Positions 45,769-57,171 are shown, counted from the stretch's first letter. The stretch: 64,000 nt of DNA from Fomitopsis serialis (GCF_022376445.1 NW_025955061.1:62001-126000), one strand, 5' to 3'. The notes: generated by a model from the sequence alone, not told the origin. Made by a program: numbers and translations.

Positions 45769-47424
45769 ATGGTAACGGCACTGAAGAAGACAGTGGTCGT
45801 CCTTGGGTTGTCATACGGAGGTGAGTGACTCAGGGAACGCCGCTACATCTACCCCACTCACCCTTGACAGGTGCGCATGCTGCGCGCACTCTCTCGCAGC
45901 GGCTCCCCAGGGGCTGGCGCGTCGTCTGCATCGACCGAAACACACATTTCAACCATCTGTATGTCCTGCCACGATTTGCCGTAGTCCCCGGGCACGAGCA
46001 CAAGGCCTTCATCCCGTACCAACCCATGATGACACTCCACGACCCGACGCCCGTCGCCGAGACCGTACTCCTGCATGCCCACATCACGTCGCTTGCGCCC
46101 AACTCGCTGACGCTCTCGCACGCGTTCCCCGAGCACGGCATTGAGGGACCGGAACGGAGACTCGACTTCGACTATGCGCTGTACGCGCTCGGAAGCCACC
46201 TGCCGGCGCCCATCAACCTCTGGGGGCCTGTCAGCGACGACCCGGACGTGTTCGCTGTCACGAAGAGCACGGTGCAGGACGTCGTAGGCAAGCGCCAGTC
46301 GCCCTCCGGTGTGGCCGAGGGGAAAGGCTCTGCGTATCAGGGGACGAAGCCGGAGGCGATCAGCTGGCTGCAGCGGTTCGGGGAGCGAATCAAGAGTGCG
46401 TCGAGTATTCTTGTTGTGGGTGGAGGACCTCTTGGCGTTCGTGAGTACTTGCATCCTGTTCAAACATCTGCGGCCTGCTCACATCTGCTCAGATACTCGA
46501 CGGACATCAAGGAGAGGCACCCGTCGAAGCACGTCACCCTCCTCCATTCTCGTACACAGCTTCTACCAACCTTTGTCAAGGGCATGCACGACGAGATCGT
46601 CTCTACACTCACCGAACTAGACATCCCCACCATCCTTGGCGACAGGCTCGATCTCGCCTCTGTCAAAGAGGGCAAGACAGTGATTAACCCGGACGGAAAG
46701 AAGGAGCGCGTCGTCCGGACAGTGAGCGGACGAGAAATCCGGGCCGAACTCATTGTAAGCAGCTTCAACATGAACCTAGACTAAGCTTGTACTCACATCT
46801 TCCGCCCCAGCTTTTGTGCACGGGCCAGGTTCCCAACACAGGTCTCATGGCTCAAGCAGTTCCCGAGGCGGTCATCTCGGAAGGCTTTAAGAAAGGCCAG
46901 ACTCGCGTCGCCCGGACAATGCAAGTGGCGGTGCCCGCTCCCTCGCCCAAGTCGCACGGCATCGACTCCGTCCGAACAGTGCTCAACGGGCTCAGCCTGT
47001 CAGACAAGCGCGCTCAGAACGGAGACAAACCAGTTCATCTACCATATCCGAACCTCTTCGCCGTCGGTGACGCGGTGGACGGGTTCGGCGCGAACAACGC
47101 GGGGAGGAACTCGTACTACATGGCGGAGGTGCCGTGAACAACATCTGAAGCTCATCGAGCGATCAGAGGCGGGAATCAAGTCGGGGCTCAGCTCGACCGA
47201 TACGAGCCCGGTCCTCTTCGAAGGCCATCAAGATCTCGCTGGGGATGGTGAGCACATCCTGTCCAAGCGCATCTAACAGTAGGCTGACCGCGGGTGTGCA
47301 GCGCAAGCAACTCGTTCAGAACGAGGAGGGGCAGGCCGTGACATCGATGGACGGCGTGGAGGACCTGCACGCGCCGAGCATGTGGGACCTTTACGGCGTG
47401 AGCACGGACGACATGCACCGGTGA
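45769..47424 (+). CDS. AIF/AMID-like FAD-dependent NAD(P)H oxidoreductase
   Basis: Exons: 45769-45820, 45871-46440, about 46493-46754, 46811-about 47247 and 47302-47424. The N-terminus has the FAD-binding Rossmann loop VVVLGLSYGGAHAA; residue region 190 has the NADH-binding loop ILVVGGGPLGV; the FAD-closing motif is NLFAVGDAVDGFGANNAGR. The end SMDGVEDLHAPSMWDLYG is typical of fungal AMID-like enzymes. These oxidise NAD(P)H and reduce quinone-type acceptors at mitochondrial or other membranes. Expected length is about 440 residues. Between 47125 and 47220 four single bases seem to be missing, each in a short run, while MAEV, KLIERSEAG, LDRYEPGP and AIKISLGM are all readable in different frames. 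The join at 46440/46493 is also one base off. Regulation by iron or nitrogen is suggested by the upstream GATA sites. Confidence 0.8.
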
Positions 47425-47429
47425 AATGA

Positions 47430-47985
47430 CGCGCGGGCACGTTGTTCGCGATCGCCGCCGTTCTTAGACGGTCTCTGCTTGTTTGCGGACATACGACTGC
47501 CGGGTGTGTACGATAGACAGCAACCGATGTGGCTGGTTCGGTCGGAGTATGTGTGGTGGATTGAGTTGCTTCTGGGCAGTGCGCGCGACGTGCTCATGGA
47601 TGTGGTAGGTCCGTTGTGGTCGAGCGAGTTATTCATGCGACGGTCTGCACGCATCGTCTTCGTCGAAGCACACTCGGCACGTTCGGCTTTGCACGGGCTG
47701 GAGATTGTCTATCCCAGTTTGGAATCGCCGTCTCTGCGCCTCTCTTCTTTCAGAGACTACCCGCAGTTGTCCCAGCACTCGGCGACCTACAGCAATGCGT
47801 ACGTGGACTACGACCGACACGTCGACTTCGTCGAAGGGGAGGGAAAGGTCGCCTGACCAGCCGACGCTCTTCCACGCACACCTCTGTGCGGCCGACATGA
47901 AGTGCTTGCGAAACCGTATCTACAAGTTTGGGCGCGGTCCGTCAACCAACAGCAATTTGTGCTCGGTCACCGAGGTCAGCCTATA
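47430..47985. other. Intergenic between oxidoreductase and SMP gene 2
   Basis: A 125-codon frame (47479-47856) is present on the plus strand but has no motif and lies in the expected 3' and promoter regions; I do not treat it as a gene. Confidence 0.4.
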
Positions 47986-47991
47986 AGAGGG

Positions 47992-48004
47992 GTCGCTCGA
48001 GGGT
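47992..48004 (+). promoter_or_regulatory. TATA box with adjacent AGGGG (STRE-like) for SMP gene 2
   Basis: TATAAG is followed at once by AGGGG, about 85 nt from the ATG at 48080. AGGGG is the stress-response element core of fungi; a five-base match is weak evidence on its own. Confidence 0.35.
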
Positions 48005-48079
48005 AAGCAAGACAGGCGTCCATCACCGCGACAACCTACACACTGTATCTTTGCTCAGCCGCTCTCCAAGTTATTCAAT

Positions 48080-48438
48080 ATGCCATCTTTCGGATCCCGT
48101 ACCAGTAAGCATCCCTGTCCCCTCGCTGAGCCACAGACACTGACCTGTACCCTCTAGCTGGTGGTGCCGCTGGCGCCAAGACGACCCCGAGCGATGCATC
48201 GCGCATCCAGTCCACCCAGGTAGGTGAAGGTCCACTGGTATCACCATCGCTCTGCTGACGTGCACCATCTTCGTGGCTGTCAGGCGAAGTCCGGTGGCGA
48301 CGTGGCAAGGGCGGCTTCGCTGCGCGCGCCCAGGGCGCTGCGGCGCGTAACGCTGCTGCCGGGGCTGCGACCCCTGCGACTCCGCCAACCAGTTCGACGG
48401 CGGCTCCGGGCGCGAAGGCTGCCAAGGGCGCGAAGTAA
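48080..48438 (+). CDS. Small SMP/LEA-like protein, gene 2 (one frameshift)
   Basis: Three exons (48080-48104, 48158-48219, 48284-48438) give 80 residues after allowing for one missing base. It reads MPSFGSRTGGAAGAK, SDASRIQSTQAKSGGDV, then in the shifted frame KGGFAARAQGAAARN and an Ala/Pro/Thr tail ending GAKAAKGAK. The break is at 48296-48303, where GTGGCAAG stands for an expected GTGGGCAAG. Exon sizes and phases equal those of gene 1, which is inverted about 4.4 kb away on the far side of the oxidoreductase. The tail is longer than in gene 1. Confidence 0.7.
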
Positions 48439-48444
48439 ATGCCG

Positions 48445-49035
48445 AACAGCGGTTTGCTAGATGCTGTGGGCGCATCATGTACCTGGTACTGGATCGCACA
48501 CGAGTATAAATGAATGAAGCTGTCCATGTGTCTCACCTCCATTTGCGAGACGACGCGGCTCAGAGTGACCTGGTCCGTATGTCTCGGCGCGAAGCTGTCC
48601 ATGCAGGAGAGCTGGTTGGCTTCGGGTCATGTATTATGTTTGTTCGAACGACGTAGGAGCAGTGAGAAGACTTTAGGTCCAGAACCGAGGTAAGTATCAA
48701 GGCACAACAGCTCGTCCGTCACCACGTTGAAAACGTGGCACCAGCATACTACGAGCGGGAAAGGAACCCAAGGTCAGCAAAAGTAGATCCAACGACGTAC
48801 ACACTGCTAGTAACTGCAGTCATACACACGCACAATGAACAAGCAGAAGCAATCCAGTATCCGGTACATACAATATGACAATGAGTTCTATGATACAAAC
48901 TATGTGTAGTCGGTGACAGTATGGTGAGAGTTGTGACAATGCGACGGGACTACTGTCAAGAATCAGCGTCATTTCCTGACACGAGTAGAACACGTCTGGC
49001 TTACCATGAATGAAGGTATAAGAGCCAAGCAACGG
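48445..49035. other. Intergenic, 3' flank of copy D
   Basis: No gene seen. It holds TATGATACAA at about 48890, a sequence repeated in the 3' flanks of other family copies. Confidence 0.45.
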
Positions 49036-49039
49036 CCCA

Positions 49040-49729
49040 CTACTCTGACCAGTGCCGCCAACCCCAGTAATCGCCAGCAAGGTGCCACCGAGGTGGCCCT
49101 TCGACCCCGAGGGCTGCCCGGACGCTCTCCACATCATCCTCGTCCGGCAAGTCTTCCCGCTTCAAATCGAAGTTGGTATAGACTGCGACCAACAATCGTG
49201 TATCGTCCCGAGGACCCAGCATTGTCCACTCCAGCTGTACAAAGTCTTTGTGTATCGAGGGCCAATGCTCCTCCTTGAAAGCGGGGAACGAGCGTATGAT
49301 AGAACTGATCTCGCTGACTTTCCCACCAGAGCGATCCAGCAGCTTGTGATCGCGTGCAAACTGGAATAGAGTGGCCCGCGGGGCGCGCCATCCGTAGCAC
49401 ATAGTAGGTGGTCTGTACGGAACGCTGCTCGTGGGTATGAGAAGTCGGGGAAGTGTGTCAAATGGCTCTAAGTTCTTCAGGTACGATGTAATCTAAAACC
49501 TTGTCAATGACGCCTTACAGCAATATTAATATGTGCAAGTACACAATACCTCGCTACGCTTGGGCCTGGCTTTGTACGTGAAAGGGCTTTGCAATTCGCG
49601 TTTGGCGCCGGGTAGATCGAGACTGGGCAGTACGAGATGGCGGGAAGATCGCGCCTTAGGCGTCGGGAGAGAATGAGAGGATCTCGTCTTTGCTACGGGA
49701 AGAGAGTTAGAGGATTGTGCTTTAGGCAT
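49040..49729 (-). CDS. Two-exon unknown family, copy D, intact
   Basis: Exon 1 (49729-49550, 60 codons) is longer than usual, with a threefold repeat-like KARSS/KTRSSHSLP start before VLPSLDLPGAKREL. Exon 2 (49474-49040, 145 codons) begins NLEPFDTLPRLLIP and has TMCYGWRAPRATLFQFARDH, DTRLLVAVYTNFDLKREDLP, ESVRAALGVEGPPRWHL and ends WGWRHWSE. The 204-residue frame is clean. Its start faces copy E about 405 bp away, so the two probably share a bidirectional promoter that contains the GAGATC repeat. Confidence 0.75.
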
Positions 49730-49920
49730 CGCGGACTCGAAGTCAATGAGCAGGTGGAAGTCTGTTGCAACGGCCCGAGTGAGGTTGCAAGTACTTAGAT
49801 CATCGTTGCGCGTGGCCACGTAGAGGTCAATGTCTCACCTTCAAACCTGGACCGATTTTTATCTTTGTCAGGAAGTGTGCACTTAGTAGGTGTCAAGGTG
49901 ACGACTTGCGGTCGGCCACA

Positions 49921-49942
49921 TCTGAGATCTGAGATCTGGATC
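49921..49942. promoter_or_regulatory. GAGATC repeat element upstream of copies D and E
   Basis: TCTGAGATCTGAGATCTGG lies about 194 bp upstream of copy D and about 200 bp upstream of copy E. Related elements occur at the same distance from copies G and I. Confidence 0.4.
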
Positions 49943-50133
49943 ATGCGTCGCGGAACTATTCTGAACGAAACATAAGTACCAAAATGGGATGATATTGCCT
50001 CCATTGTTCGAATAGCCGACGGGGTTGAAACGTCGATTCGGATGCCCCAAGAGTGGTCTCGACGCGCGTTGGAACATCTTTCCATCTCAGTACCATCTAC
50101 TCAGAGCCGTAAGCCAACCCAAGTTCAATCAAG

Positions 50134-50880
50134 ATGATTGTGGACCACTTCCCTCATGTTGATGCGCCTGGGATGATTCGTCCGTGTCTTGATGTCCCGT
50201 TCGTGCCTTATCAGCGTCCGTTGAAGAGAGCGGTACGTACCAACGTTAGATATCCGTGCATTTGGTCTTCATTCAGTTCCTAGGATGTCAAGAGGCTTGC
50301 AGAAAGCGAACCATTCTCCTCCCTGCCTCGGAGTCTGATCCCTGACGAATCAACCGATTTGGCACCGCCCGTCATGCACTTCGCATTGGAGATGGTGTAC
50401 GGAGCCCTCGTCGCATATGCCATAGAGCGAGGCGTGGCTGTCTACTACCCCCGGACGAAACCGACGGCCAGTACGACTCAGACGTCGATACCGATTCCGT
50501 GGACGAGCCAGCCCACCAGTCGCGAAGACTGCACTTGACGGAGAGGCCACCGTCGACCAGGGTGGCGATACCGGCAGGCAGCCGAAGAATGCCGAGGTTG
50601 ACGTCGGCGCGAGCATGGAGAGGGGCTTGCAGGCAATGGTGGAAGACACGGGTGCACAAATCTCGATGAATTGCTCCGGATCGCATTTGGCACCCAACGC
50701 TCGGTAGCGCGCCAATACTCACTGATCGTCTCTTTCTACACCAACTACCATCTCGCAAGAGACGACGTGCCTAAGACAGGAGAGATCGAGAAGATGTGCG
50801 CTGTTCTTGGGACTGAGCGCCCTCCGGCGTGGTACGTTGACGGTTACAAGATCACCTGGGTACCGTTCAACCGCAAATGA
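50134..50880 (+). CDS. Two-exon unknown family, copy E (frameshifted)
   Basis: Exon 1 is 50134-50232 (33 codons) with VPYQRPLKRA and no DPPG. Exon 2 begins at about 50284 with DVKRLAESEPFSSLPRSLIP, then PPVMHFALEMVYGALVAYA, a linker rich in Asp/Glu, and ends SLIVSFYTNYHLARDDVP, EIEKMCAVLGTERPPAWYV and DGYKITWVPFNRK. The frame changes after VYYP (one C short in a C-run at 50449-50453), near 50525 and near 50690. All segments are well conserved with copy H, so single missing bases are the simplest reading. Copies E and H form a subgroup. Confidence 0.65.
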
Positions 50881-51289
50881 TTTTGGAGCTAGAAGGACTG
50901 GTGCTGTTCAATGCATGTCAGTACATAGTATGTTACTCAAACTCGACGGCTCGAATGGATTGTGAATACTCATCGGTCAAGTATTCAATACTCACGCTGC
51001 AGAAGACGAGATACCAAGAGATACCAAGACGGTAGACGATGCGGAGCATGTACGATCGCCTGATGAACGCATCGAGCTCGTCCTCTGACTTCCGTAAAGA
51101 GCGTGACTATCATCTGGACTGGCAGTGGTCGGCTGCACTTGTTGACTCGAACTCTTCAGATGTACTTTGCAACCACATTCCCGTGCAACAGTACTAAGGA
51201 AGCACTGATTAGCAGTGGTCAAGCATGCAGCAACGACAGCTTACCATAACGTCAATGGTCACCATCCCGGTCTCATAGTGCTCCGACCA

Positions 51290-51775
51290 GAGCCACTGGT
51301 GACTATCCAGATACCACTTCGGCGACCCCTACAATCCTAGACATTGCCGAATCCTCTCACTGATCGCCTCGTCCGGCGAAACATCGCGCTTGAATTCGGA
51401 ATTAGAGTGGACTGATACGAGCAGCATTGACTGGTCCTTCATCCCGATGGGCGACGTATAGAGCCGGAGGAAGTCCATGTCGATGTCGGCTACGCCGTCG
51501 ACCCGGATCGTCGCATGTATGCTTCATGCATCGTTACAGTGAGAGAGAGCCGCATGCGTTGAAGCCGCCTAAGAATTTCGGTCTTCGCGTAGGCGAACAG
51601 GACCCTCTCCGGGGCCGACCATGCATGTATATCGACTACTGGGTATGAGGATGCGAGTGAGAGGAGATGACGGCGCAATGGCCTACCTCCGTCCACGCCT
51701 CCTCTCGCAAAACGCGAACGGGACGGTGAACGGGCAGCGTGTTCCCGGAGGGTCGAGCGAGCGCAGAGCGATAGT
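51290..51775 (-). pseudogene. Two-exon unknown family, copy F, decayed
   Basis: Exon 1 remnant LRSLDPPGTRCPF and VPFAF (about 51770-51690). Exon 2 remnant AWSAPERVLFAYAK, LSLTVTMHEAY, SVHSNSEFKRDVSPDE, then a stop and SPKWYLDSHQWLW. There is no start codon in frame, and at least two in-frame stops (one inside the block just before SPKWYLD). Closest relatives are copies L and N. Confidence 0.7.
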
Positions 51776-51799
51776 ATAAGAAAGGGGATGTTTATGCTA

Positions 51800-52265
51800 G
51801 TACCCTTGAATTAAGTAGAGGCGGAGCGGTTTGTCATGAACTCACAGATGCTGAATCGTCTGCGGACTACGCGATACGCGTTACCCGGCAGGTCAAGCTT
51901 CGAGCTCAAGGCTTGCTACTGAGAGCGACATGGCTTGATGAGGCTATCTGGTGCCGCAGCAGCATAGAGTAGCGTCTGACAGAGTCTTGTATAGCGTAGT
52001 AAGAATACAGCGTACGTGCAACTATATCTATGATACAAGATGCGTGAGGAAAAATGCACGAGCAATCTAGGATGAGGGAGGAGGGTGGGCTGGCGACGTG
52101 TCAATACGAGAGCAGTCTGAAAGCGTGCAGTCTGAATCTGGGTATCCTCGACGAGGTATGAAGGTGGCGCTAAAGATCAACCGTCAGCGCAAATCAGAAA
52201 GTTAAGGGCGACAAAAAGTAGGCTTACCCTGAAGCGGTGAGAAAAGGGGCGGAAAACGACAGCGC
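51800..52265. other. 3' flank of copy G
   Basis: No gene. TATGATACAAGATGCG near 52030 is shared with the 3' flank of copy J (58350), showing that flanks were duplicated along with the genes. Confidence 0.5.
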
Positions 52266-52269
52266 AGCA

Positions 52270-52882
52270 TCACCAATACGACCACCGCCAGTCCATACCA
52301 TCCAAGAACCACCTCGGGGATCCTCTGAGATCCAACGCTTTCCGTATCAGCTCGATAGCATTGTCCGATGGAAGGTCCCTCCGCTTCAGATCGTAGTTGG
52401 TGTATAACGATATGACGAGCGTTCTGCGCTCCATGCCGCCAAGAAGCGTAGAACGTAACTCGAGCAAAGTGTCGGGGATCAGTGCGCCGCATTTCTTGCT
52501 GATTACGCCCAACGCTCGTTCCATGGTATCGAACTCGCTGAGTTCGCGACCATATTGTCTCGTCAGCTTATGCGATCGTGCATAGTCGAGGAGCAAGTCT
52601 CGAGGAGCGAGCCACGCATAGCGCATGACGGGTGGCTTGTATGCGAGTCGACGGGAAGCAATGAGGGCACGGGGTAAGGTGTCGAAGGGCTCTGCGGCGA
52701 CTATATAACCCTCAACCTAATAGAGGTCAGTGACGAATTTCAATCAAACCAATCAAGACATTCACCTGATCGTATCTTGGCCTAACTTTCGTGAATGCAA
52801 AGGGCCGATGAAGCTTGCGTTTAGTGCCCGGCGGATCGAGAGTTGGAAGGTCGATGGAGTGAGTGGAACGATGTTTCTGCAT
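52270..52882 (-). CDS. Two-exon unknown family, copy G, intact
   Basis: Exon 1 (52882-52766, 39 codons) reads MQKHRSTHSIDLPTLDPPG then TKRKLHRPFAFTKVRPRYDQ. Exon 2 (52716-52270, 149 codons) reads AAEPFDTLPRALIA, PPVMRYAWLAPRDLLLDYAR, ERALGVISKKCGALIPD, LVISLYTNYDLKRRDLPSD, IRKALDLRGSPRWFLDG and DWRWSYW. The 187-residue protein is free of lesions and typifies the subgroup lacking an acidic linker. Close to copy J in both gene and flanks. A GAGATC repeat lies 190 bp upstream. Confidence 0.8.
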
Positions 52883-53071
52883 GATATGATGGTGCTGCTT
52901 TGAGAGTGTATGATCGTCAATGATCGAGGGAAGGGGTTGCACACTGCTGAGGGCAGACGCAGACTGTGATGGTTGAAGTCAAAGGGCTGGCAGGTGGCTA
53001 AGACATGATGCAACCGTGGGAATCGTGGCCAAGTCCCACGTCGCGTGATCAGGGAGGAGCCGACAGGAGCC

Positions 53072-53084
53072 GAGATCCGAGATC
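53072..53084. promoter_or_regulatory. GAGATC repeat element upstream of copy G
   Basis: GAGATCCGAGATC, 190 bp from the ATG of copy G. Same relative position as in copies D and I. Confidence 0.4.
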
Positions 53085-53610
53085 GCATTGTGGTTGATCC
53101 GATGCAGACGGTTCGCAGTTGGATCCTTAATCTAGTTATTGGATCGCGGCCACCGCTGCCTGCTGGCAGTCGCCCGCACGCCCGACCTCAGGCTATACCG
53201 AACACTGAACTTTCGCCAGACTGGCTGCGGCCAAGTCCATATACCAAGAAGGGAGTCCCGGAACTGCTTTCGAGTCCGACGCACAGCGGCTGGTAGCCGG
53301 CGACATGCCACTGGCACGCCTGGCCCCTGGTGGGCTCTGAATCATCGGTTTGAGTACTGTATCTCGTTCAAGGTTATTGCTGGGTTATTGTGTCTTTCTT
53401 CGTAACGCGTTTCTACCTAAGCTCTTCACTGCTTCATGTCATATCCCCGATTACTACTGTGCTGGTATGTTACACTAAACTTATACTCGAGGAAAATCGG
53501 CAATTATAATACATCGTCGCTCTGCTGTTTAGTGAATACGTATTTGCGGGCGTAAAAATGAAACAGAACACTTCGGGAAACCTGTCAAAGAAACTGTAAT
53601 GTACAACACA

Positions 53611-54614
53611 CTACACTTGCACCGGATTGTCACCACCCCCAGCGGCAGCAATGCCACCATCTCCGTCGACCGTAGCGGAAGAATTGGCAGCATTTTGACG
53701 TTGGGGTCTCTCCTTACGTAGCTGCAGACCACCACAAGCACTATTTTTTGCGGTCGTCCACCACCGCTTGAATTCGATGCTGAAGTCGGTGTGCTCCTCG
53801 TTCAGGAGCATATAGACCTTGCTCTTGTACAATGCAGTGACGGCTGACCCGCTCGGCGCGCCACGGTGGGCCTTTTTTCGCCCATACTTGATGACCATGA
53901 AGTGAATGCCGATGTGGCACATGACGTACACAAACGTATGCTCCTTGAAAGTCCAGAGAGCTAGTTGCGCCTGTTCCGAGACTTGCGCTCGCATGTCCGA
54001 GAACGCCATATCCAAGTCAGCTGGGTCGACAAGCCTTGTGGGCTCGCCCGGCCGCTGGAACCGGTCACCATAGGGCTTGAGCTCATGGATAAAGAGGAGC
54101 CGCTGCCATGGCTTTGAGGGGTCATTCGGCGTCAGGAGTGTGGCATAATCGGGAGTCCTCCGACGATCCCTGTCGCGGCGCTCAGTACCGGTAGTTGCAG
54201 CCGACGCGTGAGTGGAAATCGCGGATTGGGTTGAGGCTGCGCTGAAGCCGGAGATCGATTCATAGCCCAATCCCACCACCGGCGCCATGCTTCTCGTGCG
54301 CCTGTCTGTGCAAGAGTGTGCAGTGAGCTTCTCGATCACGCCACAAGGGTAATATGAGTTATACCTGTAATGTCCGGGACATCGAAAGCGTCGGGAGGAA
54401 TTGACATCAAAAACTGCGCAACCGACTTGATACGATAGCCGCTAGGCCCATTTGCGGAAGTTCGTAAGCCCGCCCAATCCAAGGAACTCTGGAGGAATGG
54501 ATGATGGTGAGCTTCGAGCTCATGGTCCAAGAGCTCTGCGCCGAGACGACGGATATGCGTCATCTCCTGGTCGTGCTTGGTCTCGACGCTTCGCGGCCAG
54601 TTGGTCGGAGACAT
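53611..54614 (-). CDS. Hypothetical protein of basidiomycete type
   Basis: Exon 1 (54614-54365) starts MSPTNWPRSVETKHDQEM; an upstream start at 54776 is possible but gives an unlikely N-terminus. Exon 2 (54305-53611) follows a 59-nt intron and is clean to the stop. The 314-residue product has a helical N-terminal part (FLQSSLDWAGLRT), a low-complexity Ser/Ala stretch, then a compact domain: WQRLLFIHELKPYGDRFQRP, AQLALWTFKEHTFVYVMCHI and VIKYGRKKAHRG, and a Gly/Ala-rich end. I do not recognise it. The FIHELKP segment resembles the strand and acidic residues of restriction-like folds, but no full motif is visible. Confidence 0.5.
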
Positions 54615-54779
54615 CTTGGACGGGCGTGGGGTCGTGAACGAGGGTAGAGGCGAATAGGCTTCTGGGGGTCGTCGACTCGGAGCCTGAGCCTTAGGTCGGC
54701 CTGTGTTTGCACACGAACGGTGTTTATATTCCACGACGTGACTTGGCCACAGGAAGCCACACCACAAGCCACACAAGTT

Positions 54780-55310
54780 CCTGATGAGCCACTGCCATCA
54801 AGAACGGGCTTCGCACCAGATCCGCTGGAGCCATAATCCGCGTATCGGTCGCCATCAGTTCATATTCAAGGAGGCGATGCAGCCTTTGTTCGCTCGAAAT
54901 GGATCTATTCATAATATTCTGCCGTGGTCGCTGTGGTAGCAAAGCTCAGTGCGCGATTAGGAAGGACTTGCGAGGCATGCCGCATGGTTGCTGCCTGCGG
55001 TGACCAATCACCGATATCCGTTGTCTATCAGATTTTATGATGCGCACCTCGTGTATCAGACAGAGAAATTCCTCGGAACAGACCACATCAGTGAAGCCCG
55101 ATAAAGACGACCATAGACGATGAACAACACTTACCAAATTCGTGAGATGGTCACGGAGCCACACCTGGATCAACGATTTCCCGTGGCTGTCGGAGGAGAA
55201 CAATGGGCACATAGTAGCATATAAGGTTTGAGGTCTGCCCAGCAACGCTCCTTCCGCTGTCAGCACACCCTTACCATCGTACCGACGTCTGCTCCTCTCG
55301 AGACTAGAAC
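54780..55310. other. Intergenic between divergent genes
   Basis: Probably contains promoters of the 53.6-kb gene and of copy H. A minus-strand frame through 54946-55323 has no motif. Confidence 0.4.
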
Positions 55311-55313
55311 AGT

Positions 55314-56231
55314 ATGGATACAACCGCTGAGTGGAGGCTACCGACTGTCGACACGCCGGACACAGAGCGGAACGATCTGCTGCCTCGCTTTAGGCCGACA
55401 AGGCGACTGATGACAGGCAAGGTGCGTACTAGTGACCTCTCGCCGACGACCTTCATTGACTGATGACTTCTGTATCGTCGCAGGAGTTCGAGGAGATTGC
55501 AAATAGCGACCCACTTACTATCCTCCCGTGGATCCTCGTTCCCGATGGGATCGGCGACTTAGCACCACCTGTCATGCAGTACGGGATAGACATCGTACCG
55601 GAGATGCTCGTCGCGTACGCGGTTGAGCACGACATCGTTGCTTACTACGACGAGTCCCCGACGTGTTCTGAGTTCGAGTTCGATGAAGATCAAGACGACG
55701 ACGACGAGGAAGATCAGGGCGAGCCTGAACAGGACGGCCATGACAGGATCAGCAGACAACCAGCACGAGCTGGTCAAGAAGGATTCCGAGGACGATGAGC
55801 ATACGGACGGGCAAGAGGGACCAAACGAGAAAGGCGAGGAGGCTGAAAAGGTCGACGCAGAGCAGGAAGAAGAGGACGAAGAAGACGAGGAGGAGGAGAA
55901 TAAGTTCCGCCCCCGTCCGATGACCGACCGTCCGCGGAAGACACAGCCCGAGATCGATAGGATTGAGAGCATGCAGAACGCTCTGTACGCTTTGATCAGG
56001 GAGATGGGCCTCTGTATCCCCTTGCGTCTGGTCAAGTTCGCTCTTGGTGTCCAGCGGCTCGCAGTGCGTGATACGTCTATGATCGCGTCGTTCTACAGCA
56101 ACTATGACCTGAAGGCCAACGACCTGCCGAGGACGGAGGATATCGAGAAGTTGCGCACCGCGGTCGGATCCCAACATCCGCCAGGGTGGTACTTGGATAG
56201 GAGCAACCTTACTTGGGAGCGTTACTACTGA
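55314..56231 (+). CDS. Two-exon unknown family, copy H (one frameshift)
   Basis: Exon 1 (55314-55421, 36 codons) ends RFRPTRRLMTGK. Exon 2 from 55484 reads ILPWILVPDGIGDLAPPVMQ then EMLVAYAVEHDIVAYYDE, a very acidic linker (DEDQDDDDEEDQGEPEQDG and, after a one-base shift near 55740, AEQEEEDEEDEEEEN), then ALYALIREMGLCIP, SMIASFYSNYDLKANDLP, IEKLRTAVGSQHPPGWYLD and LTWERYY. With the frame restored it is about 285 residues, the longest member. The acidic run would be disordered. Subgroup with copy E. Confidence 0.7.
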
Positions 56232-56234
56232 TAT

Positions 56235-57165
56235 GTAGTCTGTTCACTACGTGTACATGTCAGGATACCATGTTTCATTGTTCCCAAGTACTATGATCTC
56301 ACGCACTTCACATTACGTCTTCTGCTCCGATTGTCTTCTGTATTTGTACCGAATGAAGTGTGATACATGTCTGGATGCCTTCCTATCAACCATAATGTAA
56401 TGAGCAGCGTAGTGCATGAACTGAGGGAGCAAAATGTTCATACCATTTGACAGTAGTACCCGCACAAATTACCCGGGCCATCGTTGAGTATGATGTCCAC
56501 GGTTTGAGAGAGGCAGAGCTTGCCGAGTGCTCAGTTGACTCGACTTGATATTAGCCAGAGCCGGACTTGGCGGTAGTAGTGTTAATCCATCTATGCAAGA
56601 AGTCATGCGGACGTCATCGTACTAGGGTATGCTCTCGAAAGATTTGTTGGTCTACAATAGATCCACAACAAATCCAGAGTCAAGTAATTACCTTGCCAGT
56701 AGACAACACAGCGCCTGCGGGGTGATTGCGAACAGGAAGCAGGTGTTCCGTCCAGGGAGGGCAGAACGATAGTACCAGTAGTAGAGACGAGGTTCCTCTG
56801 TATAGTTGTAGCTCGTAGGACACTAGAATGCTCTGTGTTAGTATCATCGGGATTTGGCAGTATATGAACATTACAGTGTGCGTTTGAGCGCAGTCGAGCG
56901 AGGCTCGGTAAAGCGAGACAGCAGGAAGCTGTGCCATAGTATGTAGAATACAGAGCGTACACAAGGTGATATCTATAATACATTGCAGCTGCATGGAGAT
57001 GATGGACTAGCGGCGTCACAATACGAAAGCTATGAGAGCAAGGACGATGCGGGTATCATCAGAGATATGAACGCTACAATTGCGATGAATCGCATCAGCG
57101 TATAGCTCAATTAAGCACTGCTGAGATTGGGCGCACCTCGAGGTAACCAGCGAGAGTTGCCATCC
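56235..57165. other. Intergenic, 3' flanks of copies H and I
   Basis: Copies H and I converge here. Short frames only; a degenerate form of the 3'-flank motif (ATCTATAATACATTG) is at about 56970. Confidence 0.4.
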
Positions 57166-57171
57166 TCGGCA

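Noticed and set aside
47125..47220. Programmed frameshifting or an unusual intron at the oxidoreductase C-terminus
   Set aside because: Four separate frame changes within 100 bp, each explained by one missing base in a short run, fit errors or decay better than recoding. A 39-nt intron was considered but does not restore the conserved EPGP segment.
47479..47856. 125-codon plus-strand frame
   Set aside because: No motif, lies between a stop and a TATA box, and the opposite strand is equally open.
55860..55905. GAA/GAG-rich run as a microsatellite
   Set aside because: It is the acidic linker of copy H in frame; the mixed codons argue against a simple repeat expansion.
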